From JAOUEA01 sp038249195 (GTDB taxonomy: Bacteria > Actinomycetota > UBA4738 > HRBIN12), in contig JBBRWM010000002.1 in NCBI GenBank assembly GCA_038249195.1, positions 1-64,000 on the forward strand: a stretch of DNA of 64,000 nucleotides, written 5' to 3'. The number at the start of each line of letters is the position of its first letter. The first letter of the stretch is position 1. Positions 7,483 to 15,047 of the stretch are shown piece by piece. The notes beneath the pieces were generated by a model. The model did no database searches. It saw nothing but the letters and a program-made list of their open reading frames with translations, and was not told the DNA's origin. Made by a program: the position numbers and the translations under genes.

Positions 7483-7848
7483 TCAAGCGGATCGTTCGCG
7501 GAGGATCTCCAACCGCTCCCGTCCGAACGCGGTGAGTCGGGTCTTGAGGTGAGGCGTCGGCTCAACGAGTTGCTGATAGAACCCGGCCATGCCTCGGTGG
7601 CTGTATCCGTGCTCCTCGCCGATCTCGAGGAACCTCCGCCGGGAAACCTCACCCCCCGAGCGATCCACTGCCTCGAGGACGCCGAGCATCATCTTCGCCC
7701 ATCGGTCGCCGGGGCCTTTGGTGAGCCCTAGGTCGACGCGTGCGCTTCTTGCCTCGTCGGCCGCCGCGCGCAAGAGGCGTTCGATCCGCTCCAGACGCCG
7801 CTCCACGTCCAGCAGTTGCATCTGCTGCAAGTCGGCACCTCCGCTCAT
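7483..7848 (-). CDS. Hypothetical protein, 121 aa
   Basis: From ATG 7848 the protein begins with a helical, coiled-coil-like segment (QLLDVERRLERIERLLRAAA). It continues into KMMLGVLEAVDRSGGEVSRR, EEHGYSHRGMAGFYQQLVEP and TAFGRERLEILRE, a layout reminiscent of a small winged helix with a final beta-hairpin and helix. The codon pattern looks real and it is the first intact gene to the right of the island. I do not recognise the family. A DNA-binding or accessory regulatory role is possible but not shown. Confidence 0.5.
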   Translation of the reverse strand: MSGGADLQQMQLLDVERRLERIERLLRAAADEARSARVDLGLTKGPGDRWAKMMLGVLEAVDRSGGEVSRRRFLEIGEEHGYSHRGMAGFYQQLVEPTPHLKTRLTAFGRERLEILRERSA

Positions 7849-8112
7849 CGCCCGCTGAACGTAGGTGGCTCCGATCCGAAGGTCAAGACGAGATCCCAGC
7901 CGGTGTCGGTTGCCTCCGACGCCGTTCCGGTCCGGCAGCGCAAGTACGGCGCGCGCCCCGGCGCGTCAAGAAGACGCCATCGAGGGATCGACGATCCGCA
8001 AGTCATCCCCACCCCTCGCGCCCGCGAGTGTGACCGATCCCCGTGTTGAGGTGCCAGCACTGGGGTGCGCCTCCCTCACCAGGCATAGACTGCGTGGAGG
8101 AGGTACCTCGCG

Positions 8113-9897
8113 GTGACCGATCCGAAAGATCCCGAGGATGTCCGCCCTTCGTCGAGCGTCCCGCCGCGGGAGGGCAAGGGCTATCGGTCACAGCTGACGA
8201 AGGGTGCGGATGTCGTCGATCCGGCTACCTGGGCAGGCTCGATACCGCAAGCACAGGGGATCGCGCCACGCGTACGCGTCGGCCGCAGTCGATGGTTCAA
8301 CCTGCTCTGGTTACTACCGATCGGGTTCGTCCTTCTGCTCGTCGCGATAGCGGCCGCGCAGGGGCTGCGCGGGATCCCATCGGTGGAGCGCTTCATCGAG
8401 CGCTATCCCGGGACCGTCGAGACGGCCGCGGCCAGAGCATATCCGGGGTTTCCGGTCTGGGTCGACGTCCTGCACTTCTTCAACCTCTTCCTGCTGATCT
8501 TCATCATCCGCTCCGGAGTGCAGATCCTCAGCGACCATCCTCGGCTGTACTGGACCCGGCACAGTACCCCTGGCAAGGACTGGTTCCGTATCCAAAGGCC
8601 CGTTCCGGCCGAACCCTTGTGGACCGCCAAGCAGGATTCCATCAGCCTGCCAGGACAGGTTGGTCTGCCGGGGATACGGCACTCCATCGGCTTAGCGCGC
8701 TGGTGGCATCTCGGCACCGATGTCCTGTGGTTGGCGAACGGCCTGGTCTTCTACGTCCTGTTGTTCGCCACGTCCCAGTGGCGGCGAGTGGTCCCGACCA
8801 CCTGGGCAGTCTTCCCCAACTCCGTATCGGTGTTCATCCAATATCTGTCCTTGCGCTGGCCAACCGAACACGGGTGGGTCGCGTACAACAGCCTCCAGTT
8901 GCTGGCCTACTTCATCACGATCTTCGTCGCCGCCCCACTCGCGCTCGTCACCGGACTGGGCATGTCGCCGGCGCTGTCTACCCGCTTCAAGCGGATCAGC
9001 AAGGTGCTCAGCATCCAGACGGCCCGGTCCCTTCACTTCCTGGTGCTGGTGTGGTTCCTGTTCTTCATCCTGCTGCACGTCACCTTGGTGTTCACCACCG
9101 GCCTGCTGAACAACCTCAACCACGTCTACGCAGTCCGCAACGATGACAGCTGGGTCGGGCTCTGGACCTTCGCGATCTCGATGGTCGTGGTGATCGTCGG
9201 CTGGGTCGCCGCCACCCCGTTCACGCTGCGTCATCCCCGGGTCGTGCAGCGGGTCGGCTTCGCGCTGATCGGCCCGGCGCAGCGCCTGTTCGAGCACGTG
9301 GACGCCACTCCCGGCGAGTACACCGAGAAGGACATCTCCCCGTACTTCTGGCACAACGGACAGTACCCAGACTCGGATGAATACCAGGCCCTGCTCACGA
9401 CCAACTTCGCGGATTACCGGCTGCGGATCAACGGCCGGGTCGACAACCCCGTCGAGCTCGATCTGGCGCAACTGCGAGCGCTCCCACACCATGAGCAGAT
9501 CACGCAACACTTCTGCATCCAGGGATGGTCGGGCGTCGCCAAGTGGGGCGGCGTGTCGATGCGAACCATCATGGATCTCGTCAAACCGCAGCCTGAAGCC
9601 AAGTGGGTCGTGTTCTACTCCCTCGGCGATGGCCCCGACGGAGGTTCTTACTACGACGCCCACCCGATCGAGCAGATGGCCTCTCAGCTGACGATGCTTG
9701 CCTATGACATGAACGGTGAGCCCCTGTCCTTCGGTCATGGCGCTCCGCTGCGGCTGCGCAACGAGACCCAGCTCGGTTTCAAGCAGGTCAAGTGGATCAA
9801 GGGTGTGGAGTTCGTGGCGCATTACTCGGAGATCGGCGGCGGCTACGGCGGGTACAACGAGGATCACGAATTCTTCGGGTACCGACAATCCATCTAG
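8113..9897 (+). CDS. Cytochrome b-type membrane domain fused to sulfite-oxidase-like molybdopterin domain
   Basis: This 594-residue protein starts at GTG after GGAGGAGG (8096-8103). Residues about 60-420 carry several membrane helices (LLWLLPIGFVLLLVAIAAA, FLVLVWFLFFILLHVTLVFT) with histidines in and next to helices, as in di-haem cytochrome b561-like subunits (for example DVLHFFNLFLLIF). From about residue 425 a soluble sulfite oxidase/MsrP-like fold follows (YRLRINGRVDNPVELDLAQL). The expected molybdenum ligand is Cys468 in HFCIQGWSGVAKWGG, and WIKGVEF lies near the end. The likely role is an electron-transferring molybdoenzyme tethered to its own quinol-linked cytochrome; the substrate is unknown. 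In MsrPQ and similar systems the two halves are separate genes. Confidence 0.75.
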   Translation: MTDPKDPEDVRPSSSVPPREGKGYRSQLTKGADVVDPATWAGSIPQAQGIAPRVRVGRSRWFNLLWLLPIGFVLLLVAIAAAQGLRGIPSVERFIERYPGTVETAAARAYPGFPVWVDVLHFFNLFLLIFIIRSGVQILSDHPRLYWTRHSTPGKDWFRIQRPVPAEPLWTAKQDSISLPGQVGLPGIRHSIGLARWWHLGTDVLWLANGLVFYVLLFATSQWRRVVPTTWAVFPNSVSVFIQYLSLRWPTEHGWVAYNSLQLLAYFITIFVAAPLALVTGLGMSPALSTRFKRISKVLSIQTARSLHFLVLVWFLFFILLHVTLVFTTGLLNNLNHVYAVRNDDSWVGLWTFAISMVVVIVGWVAATPFTLRHPRVVQRVGFALIGPAQRLFEHVDATPGEYTEKDISPYFWHNGQYPDSDEYQALLTTNFADYRLRINGRVDNPVELDLAQLRALPHHEQITQHFCIQGWSGVAKWGGVSMRTIMDLVKPQPEAKWVVFYSLGDGPDGGSYYDAHPIEQMASQLTMLAYDMNGEPLSFGHGAPLRLRNETQLGFKQVKWIKGVEFVAHYSEIGGGYGGYNEDHEFFGYRQSI

Positions 9898-9952
9898 GTT
9901 TGAGATGGCTTGTCGACCCACGCTTCCACGGGGCTTCCTCGATGACCGTCCC

Positions 9953-10249
9953 TCAGGACGAGCGCCGAGCCTCGATCTCGGAGGACTCACTCGGCGCTCC
10001 GCTTGCCTTCTTGATGTTCCGCAGCGAAACCCGCAGCAGCTTGCCGTCAGATGCGCACACCAGGTATGTCTGTGCCTCATCGTCGAAATAGGCGATCGTT
10101 CCAACCACCGCTCGGCGGTAGCCACCCGGGGACTCGATCTCGAAGGAGACCTCACGCTCCCCGGTAGCCGTTTCCGGATCGAGCGGCGCGGCCGGACGGA
10201 CGGGGGATCGCGTCGGAGGGTGGGCCGGTTCGTGCACGGTGCTCGACAT
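9953..10249 (-). CDS. Hypothetical small protein, 98 aa
   Basis: ATG 10249 has GTGAGG six bases upstream; a longer start at ATG 10273 is possible. The first 40 residues are proline-rich and probably disordered. The rest (YRRAVVGTIAYFDDEAQTYL and then DGKLLRVSLRNIKK) looks like a small beta-barrel of five strands ending in a basic stretch, which could bind nucleic acid, but I do not recognise it. It is convergent with the molybdoenzyme gene and divergent from the small Cys-rich gene. The palindrome at 10321-10348 lies about 70 bases upstream of its start, so it may belong to the same regulon. Confidence 0.5.
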   Translation of the reverse strand: MSSTVHEPAHPPTRSPVRPAAPLDPETATGEREVSFEIESPGGYRRAVVGTIAYFDDEAQTYLVCASDGKLLRVSLRNIKKASGAPSESSEIEARRSS

Positions 10250-10320
10250 GGATGCCTCACTTGGTCGGTCCATAAGTCGGCCGCTTCGCCACGTGCCGTC
10301 GGTCAAACTTGTCCAGGGTG

Positions 10321-10348
10321 AGTTTACACGATGCTTATGGTATAAATG
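10321..10348. promoter_or_regulatory. Degenerate copy of the AGTTTACA palindrome (operator)
   Basis: AGTTTACA, twelve bases (CGATGCTTATGG), then TATAAATG. The left arm is identical to that of the perfect palindrome at 15758-15785, the spacing is the same, and the spacer agrees at several positions (CGA....T.ATG). The site lies between the divergent starts of the 98-aa gene (10249, minus) and the 53-aa Cys-rich gene (10552, plus). I infer the same repressor or activator binds both sites. Confidence 0.5.
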
Positions 10349-10357
10349 AGGTGATTC

Positions 10358-10391
10358 GTCAAGGCAAAGTCAAGTCAATGTCAAGGCAAAG
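10358..10391. repeat. Twelve-base direct repeat with 22-base period
   Basis: GTCAAGGCAAAG occurs at 10358-10369 and again at 10380-10391, with a related TCAAGTCAAT between. The period of 22 is close to two helical turns, so a protein could bind both copies on one face. The repeat lies immediately downstream of the palindrome and upstream of the 53-aa gene. It is AT-richer than its surroundings. Confidence 0.45.
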
Positions 10392-10551
10392 AGGGGGGAT
10401 ACCCGAGGTGGTTCTTGGAAGTGCCGGCAACGTGGCGGCCTTCAGCGGGGATCGTCCTTCCTGAGCGACTTGATCGAGGATGGGTGAAGGGCGTGCTTGC
10501 TCCCATCGAGTCGCACGCCGAAGCAGGCGGGCCAGAGGTAAGGAGGCGGGG

Positions 10552-10713
10552 ATGAACACCTCGAGAGACGACCAGGACGAGGTCCTAGTCGACGAAGGGT
10601 TCCGACGGTGGTACGCCTCCTGCTCGTGTTGCCTGAGTGAGAGCTACCCTGAGGTGAAGGCTACCCTCGACGATGAAGCAAGCCGCCAGGCTGAGGAGAA
10701 GCAGCCATCTTGA
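10552..10713 (+). CDS. 53-aa Cys-rich protein with WYxxCxCCLS motif
   Basis: AAGGAGG lies nine bases before ATG 10552. The protein is acidic, with a core FRRWYASCSCCLSESYPEVK and then ATLDDEA. The same pattern, W-Y-x2-C-x-C-C-L-S-x3-P-x-V-K-x2-L-D-[DE]-E, recurs at the C-terminus of the FAD reductase encoded at 12058-13512 (RAWYDTCPCCLSK...PQVKQALDEE). Three close cysteines suggest metal binding or thiol chemistry. With no signal peptide or membrane helix it is probably cytoplasmic. The operator-like palindrome and direct repeats upstream suggest inducible expression. The family is unknown to me; I infer that it is a redox partner or sensor linked to the reductase. Confidence 0.65.
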   Translation: MNTSRDDQDEVLVDEGFRRWYASCSCCLSESYPEVKATLDDEASRQAEEKQPS

Positions 10714-10818
10714 GGTTCAACCCATCGTGCCTTCTCGTGGACGGGGGGCGCACGAGTTGTCGAGGTGTTTGACGCTGAGGGATCCGAGGAAGACCACCCA
10801 GAGGTTCCAGCCAGATGA

Positions 10819-10962
10819 TCACATCTGCCGGGCCAAGGGTGAGTCGGTGAGGTCTCGGGCCGAGTCCCAGCAGTAGACGACGACCGGCTCACCCGGATCG
10901 AGTCTGTCCGGTTCCTGGGATCGCCAAGCGATCGTGCGTGCTCCTCGGATCTTGCATGCCGG
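10819..10962 (-). pseudogene. Possible rhodanese-domain fragment
   Basis: On the reverse strand the frame reads IRGARTIAWRSQEPDRLDPG, then EPVVVYCWDSARDL. This resembles the segment around the active-site cysteine of rhodaneses (GA..I.., then VVYCW), with the loop altered and no C-terminal helix. It ends at a stop at 10819 and has no start of its own. I consider it a relic; it could also be chance similarity. Confidence 0.3.
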
Positions 10963-10996
10963 CCTGCTGGCAGATGAAGCGCCGATGGGAGGCAGG

Positions 10997-11989
10997 GTGA
11001 AGCTCGCGCTCACGGGATACAAGCCCACCGGTGCCCCTCACCTCGGCAACTACCTGGGCATGATCCGGCCTGCCCTGGAACTCGCCGAGCGGCACGAGGC
11101 CCTGTATTTCATCGCGGACTACCACGCGCTCACGACCGTGACCCGTGGACGCGAGGTGAACGACCTCACCTATCAGGCCGCCGCGACGTGGATCGCGCTC
11201 GGTCTGGACCCGGAGAAGAAGGCGCTGTACCGGCAGTCGGACGTCCCGGAGGTGTGCGAGCTCGCCTGGATCCTCGCCTGCTCCACACCGAAGGGCCTTC
11301 TGAACCGAGCTCACGCCTACAAAGCCGCGGTGGACACCAATCACCTCCGCGGGCGCGATGCAGACGCCGGGGTGAGCGCCGGCCTCTACTACTACCCGGT
11401 GCTCATGGCGGCGGACATCCTGCTCCCGGGGGCCGATATCGTTCCGGTCGGTCTTGACCAGCAGCAGCACGTCGAGTTCGCACGTGACATCGCTGGTCAC
11501 TTCAACTCGGTGTACGGTCCCATCCTCACGATCCCCGAGCCGCTGATCGACGAACGGGTCGCGACGATCCCCGGCATCGACGGTCGGAAGATGAGCAAGA
11601 GCTACAACAACGTCATCCCCATCCTGGCATCGTTCGAGCAACTGCGGAAGTCGGTGATGGGTATCGTGACCGATTCGCGCAGGCCCGAGGAGTCCAAGGA
11701 TCCCGGAACCGACGTGATCTTCCAGCTCTACAGCCATGTCGCCCCCGACGGAGCCGTGGACGAGATGCGAGCCGGCTTCGAGCACGGCGGCATGGGCTAT
11801 GCCCGGGCCAAGGAGGAGTTGTTCGCCGTACTCGTCGAGATGTTCGCGGGGCAGAGGGAGCGCTATCGGGACCTGATCGCCGACCGAGCGGAGCTCGATC
11901 GGCTCCTGTTCGCGGGAGCCGAGCGTGCTCGGGCGCGTGGGGAACCGATCCTCGCCAGGGTACGTGAGGCCGTCGTCGGCAGGCGCTGA
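10997..11989 (+). CDS. trpS: Tryptophan--tRNA ligase
   Basis: This class I synthetase charges tRNA-Trp using ATP. The HIGH-type motif appears as PHLGNYLG near residue 15 and the KMSKS motif as RKMSKSYNN near 200. The Trp pocket and dimer region includes SAGLYYYPVLMAADILLPGA and VGLDQQQHVEFAR. Length (330 residues) is normal. I chose GTG 10997 because it puts the first strand at the usual place and has GGAGG at 10988-10992. ATG 10985 is the alternative, four codons upstream. The gene stands alone between two parts of the putative stress locus. Whether it is the only trpS of the genome or a second, specialised copy cannot be seen here. Confidence 0.9.
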   Translation: MKLALTGYKPTGAPHLGNYLGMIRPALELAERHEALYFIADYHALTTVTRGREVNDLTYQAAATWIALGLDPEKKALYRQSDVPEVCELAWILACSTPKGLLNRAHAYKAAVDTNHLRGRDADAGVSAGLYYYPVLMAADILLPGADIVPVGLDQQQHVEFARDIAGHFNSVYGPILTIPEPLIDERVATIPGIDGRKMSKSYNNVIPILASFEQLRKSVMGIVTDSRRPEESKDPGTDVIFQLYSHVAPDGAVDEMRAGFEHGGMGYARAKEELFAVLVEMFAGQRERYRDLIADRAELDRLLFAGAERARARGEPILARVREAVVGRR

Positions 11990-12007
11990 CGGCTAGCGAG
12001 ACGGCAG

Positions 12008-12059
12008 AGGGACCCCGTCCCAGCTCCTCGAGATCGCCGCTCACCCCTGTGGGGTCCCT
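12008..12059. terminator. Inverted repeat between convergent genes
   Basis: AGGGACCCC (12008-12016) pairs exactly with GGGGTCCCT (12051-12059), and a tight hairpin ACCCC-TGT-GGGGT lies inside at 12043-12055. The site is between the ends of trpS (plus) and the reductase (minus) and touches the stop of the latter. It has no T-tract, so bidirectional termination is a guess. Confidence 0.35.
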
Positions 12060-13512
12060 ATCTGGCGGCGGAGCTCGCGGCCCGCTCTTCATCAAGAGCT
12101 TGCTTGACCTGGGGAAGAACCTTGCTCAGACAGCATGGACAGGTGTCGTACCACGCGCGCATCCCGGGGCTCATCCCCACCTCGCCATGGGAAGTGACGT
12201 GATCCGTCTCGACGTGAGCTCCTTCGCTATCCATCCTGGGCGATCCGCTCGCAAGGGCGGCCGTCGATCCCTCTCCCGTCATCGTGAGAGCGGCGAGGTC
12301 TGTCTCGGGATCTGCGAGGAGAGCAGGATCGACAACTCGGCGAGATGTAACCAGGGCCTTGATGTGACGAGCCCCGCCCGGCACGTTGGCGTTCAGGCCG
12401 GCGCGTACCTCTCCGTCGCTCAGGTAGAACGCCATGAACGAACGGCTGGCGAGATCTCCGCGGATGACGACGTCGTCCCACGTGCGCGCGAATCCCGTGT
12501 ATTCCATCGTGACGTCGAACTGCTCGGAGGAGAAGTACGGGATCCAGTCGTAGATCGCGTGGTTGTCGAGCATGTTCGCCGCTGCCACCGGCCCCTGCGT
12601 GAGTGCCGCCCACCAGTGCTCGACCCGGAATCGATCGCCGAACAGCGGATGATACGCATCCGCCACGTCGCCCGCTGCGAAGACCCCGGGCGCACTGGTC
12701 TCGAGATGTTCGTCGACGACCACCCCGTCCCGGATCTCCAGCCCGGCGGCCTCGGCGAGCTCGGTCTGCGGCACCACGCCGATGCAAGCAACGACGAGGT
12801 CGCAGCCGAGCTTCGTGCCGTCACTCAGCCTCACCTCGTCGACCGATCCCCGGCCGGCGAGCGACGCCACCCCGGTGCCCAGATGGAGCTCGACGCCGTG
12901 GTCGGCATGGAGGGTCTGCCAGGCCCGACCCACGGTTGGCCCCAGAGCTCGCTCGAGTGGCACCGACGATCGACCGATCATCGCGATCTCGACTCCTGAT
13001 CGGCGCAACGAGGCCGCTACCTCGCATCCCAACAAGCCGGTCCCGATCACCACCGCTCGAGTGCCCGGTTGCGCAGCCGCCCGGATAGCATCGGTGTCGC
13101 CCAAGTTCCGCAAGGAGAAGACGCCGTCCAGGCCGGACCCGGGCACGGCAAGCTTATTGGGCCGCGCACCGGTGGCAAGCAGGAGTCGGTCGTAGCGCAG
13201 AGGGCCGCCGGGCTCCATGACCACGCTTGCCGATGCGACGTCGATGCTCGTCACGCGGGTCGAGCTCAGGAGCTCGATACCATGGGTTTCGTAGAAGTCG
13301 GCATCGTGCACGGCGACGGCATCGAACCCCACCTCCCCCCTCAAGTAGTCCTTAGACAACGGTGGCCGTTCGTACGGGCTGAGAGTCTCCTCACCGACGA
13401 GAACGACCCGGCCTTCGAAGCCCCATCCACGCAAGGACTCGGCTGCCTTGGCGCCGGCCAGCCCCGCACCCACGATCACGAACGTCGACGCGCCCTTCGT
13501 GGTGTCGGTCAT
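12058..13512 (-). CDS. FAD-dependent NAD(P)H reductase with Cys-rich C-terminal tail
   Basis: This 484-residue protein is of the rubredoxin/ferredoxin-reductase type. ATG 13512 follows GAGAAGG. The FAD fingerprint is VIVGAGLAGAKAAESL (12-27), the NAD(P) fingerprint AVVIGTGLLGCEVAASL lies near residue 155, and the second FAD motif is APGVFAAGDVAD. A Reductase_C domain follows (EHWWAALTQGPVAAANML, SEQFDVTMEYTGFA). After its usual end come about 65 extra residues finishing in RAWYDTCPCCLSK and PQVKQALDEE, homologous to the free 53-aa protein at 10552. An internal ATG with GAGGTGGGG before it could also yield the tail alone. It is the last gene of a four-gene unit (regulator, membrane protein, hemerythrin, reductase). 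The likely role is electron delivery to a metal or thiol centre under stress. Confidence 0.8.
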   Translation of the reverse strand: MTDTTKGASTFVIVGAGLAGAKAAESLRGWGFEGRVVLVGEETLSPYERPPLSKDYLRGEVGFDAVAVHDADFYETHGIELLSSTRVTSIDVASASVVMEPGGPLRYDRLLLATGARPNKLAVPGSGLDGVFSLRNLGDTDAIRAAAQPGTRAVVIGTGLLGCEVAASLRRSGVEIAMIGRSSVPLERALGPTVGRAWQTLHADHGVELHLGTGVASLAGRGSVDEVRLSDGTKLGCDLVVACIGVVPQTELAEAAGLEIRDGVVVDEHLETSAPGVFAAGDVADAYHPLFGDRFRVEHWWAALTQGPVAAANMLDNHAIYDWIPYFSSEQFDVTMEYTGFARTWDDVVIRGDLASRSFMAFYLSDGEVRAGLNANVPGGARHIKALVTSRRVVDPALLADPETDLAALTMTGEGSTAALASGSPRMDSEGAHVETDHVTSHGEVGMSPGMRAWYDTCPCCLSKVLPQVKQALDEERAASSAAR

Positions 13513-13561
13513 CTCACACCTTCTCTCTCGCTCGAACAACTTCCCTATCCCGCATTCGCGC

Positions 13562-13957
13562 TCAGGGCGCAACGGTGCTTCGCGCCGCCTCCTCGAGCTC
13601 GTCGGGATCCGCTGACAGGACGAGTTGCGGGAACACCTCGAACTCCCAGGCCTCGCTGTGCCCCCGGATCGCTCTTCGCAGGGCAGGTCCGTCGGGGGCC
13701 GCCTCGGCGAGCAACGCATCGAGGCGTACGTCTTCCCCCGCGGCGGCCTCGAGCACCTCTGTCAGGTCGAGACTCTGGGCGAGGGAGTGAAGGGCACCCT
13801 GCGTGGCCCGGTGGTCCTCCCAGCTCACGCGCAGCGCCTCGAGGTCGAGCGGGTCCGCACACTCGTCGAAGAGCTCTGCCAGCACGTCCAGCGTCACATG
13901 GTCGTCGGTGAGCGTGGCGAACGGCTCGATCTCGGGGCACCCGCAGAAATCACACAC
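13562..13957 (-). CDS. Hemerythrin-like protein with CDFCGC start
   Basis: GTG 13957 (AGGGG about ten bases upstream) opens with VCDFCGCPEIEPFATL, then a four-helix-bundle sequence with histidines at DDHVTLDVL, EDHRATQGALHSL and GHSEAWEFEVFPQL. Many actinobacterial hemerythrin-domain proteins start with this CxxCGC cluster. The bundle probably carries a di-iron site, and the cysteines may hold another metal or form a redox disulfide. The start overlaps the end of the membrane protein gene by eight bases, so the two are translationally coupled. Hemerythrins of this kind are linked to iron-sulfur repair and NO or O2 handling; the exact role here is inference. Confidence 0.75.
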   Translation of the reverse strand: MCDFCGCPEIEPFATLTDDHVTLDVLAELFDECADPLDLEALRVSWEDHRATQGALHSLAQSLDLTEVLEAAAGEDVRLDALLAEAAPDGPALRRAIRGHSEAWEFEVFPQLVLSADPDELEEAARSTVAP

Positions 13958-15047
13958 GGGCCTGCCCCTTCTGAGGAGCCCGCCTCGCGGCGCCCGTGCT
14001 GAAGACGAACAACACGATGGCGGCGGCGCCCAAGAGCCCGCCCCACCGCACCGCGATGGTGATCGCCGCGAGATCCCCCACGACGCGCAGAAGGAGAGAA
14101 GCGTGCAACAGCGATAGATGCGCGTAGAACCTGCGGCGATAGACGATCGAACCACCGAGCACCGCTGGGAGGATCACCGGTGCATGGCCGAAGACCATCG
14201 ACATCACGAACCCCACGAATACGACGTGCAGCATCGCGTCGTGCTGCGCCCCGGCGGTCACGCCACCGAGCCGAAGCCATACGATGCCCCCCGCTCCCAA
14301 CCAAATGTAGCCGGACAACAGGCACGCCGCCATGAACCGTGTAAGAGGCGAGGCTGCATGGATGGTGCGGCGGGCGACGTCGTGGCGAGCAAGCCACACC
14401 GCAAGCGCGGCGAGCCCGAGGCCCGCGACGCGGACCCCGGGTCCGAACCACGCGACGGACAGGACGAGTCCCCCGAGGAAGAGCACGAACGAAGCGACGA
14501 AAGACCCCCGGGCGGCGGTGGTTGCGCCGGTCAGCCGGGAAAGCTCGAGGCGCTCCCCAACGATCGTGGCCACGAGCAGTCCCACCCACCACGGGACCAG
14601 ACGGTACAGCGCGAAGCCACCGAGCCAGAACACCACCGAGGCCAGCCACAGGATCGACGCGATGCCGAGCACGGCGTTGTGCAGGAGGGGCTGGAGCCGG
14701 TAGATCACGGCGAAGATCGCCACCAGGACGACGGCCCCGGCGAGGAACAGGATCTCTCCGGTCCTCGGGGACGGCAGGACCAAGAGGGCGAGGGCTCCCA
14801 GACCGGTGGCGAGGGGAGCTCCGAAGGCCCACGCGCGACCGAGCGCGGTCGCCCGCTCGGCCGCGATCAGGGTGCCGAGGAAGCCGAGGACGGCGAGTGC
14901 CCCATGCCACGTCACCTCCCGGGCGTCCCAGCCGGAGAGGTTCCAACCGAGTCGGGCCAGCCCACCCCACAGGGCGGCGACCCCCGCCACCCCAGCTAGC
15001 ACGATCGCCGCACGCCTGGGAAGGGCGAAGGCCATCCGCGTGCTCAT
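13950..15047 (-). CDS. Polytopic membrane protein, NnrS-like
   Basis: This 365-residue protein has about eleven to twelve hydrophobic helices. The start ATG 15047 overlaps the regulator's stop (ATGA), so it is translated together with it. Conserved-looking polar residues in the membrane include ERATALGRAW, RLQPLLHNAVLG and FGHAPVILPAVLGGSIVY followed by LLHASLLLRVVGDL. The His-rich pattern of the last block resembles NnrS-family haem/copper proteins induced in nitrosative stress, and other haem-copper-like membrane proteins. No N-terminal signal beyond the first helix is seen. The regulator, hemerythrin and reductase next to it support a role in NO or oxygen metabolism. The family call is tentative. 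Confidence 0.55.
   Translation of the reverse strand: MSTRMAFALPRRAAIVLAGVAGVAALWGGLARLGWNLSGWDAREVTWHGALAVLGFLGTLIAAERATALGRAWAFGAPLATGLGALALLVLPSPRTGEILFLAGAVVLVAIFAVIYRLQPLLHNAVLGIASILWLASVVFWLGGFALYRLVPWWVGLLVATIVGERLELSRLTGATTAARGSFVASFVLFLGGLVLSVAWFGPGVRVAGLGLAALAVWLARHDVARRTIHAASPLTRFMAACLLSGYIWLGAGGIVWLRLGGVTAGAQHDAMLHVVFVGFVMSMVFGHAPVILPAVLGGSIVYRRRFYAHLSLLHASLLLRVVGDLAAITIAVRWGGLLGAAAIVLFVFSTGAARRAPQKGQARV

Noticed and set aside
8692..10260. A 522-aa open frame on the reverse strand opposite the molybdoenzyme
   Set aside because: It is the antisense shadow of a clear gene, with Arg/His/Pro-rich composition.
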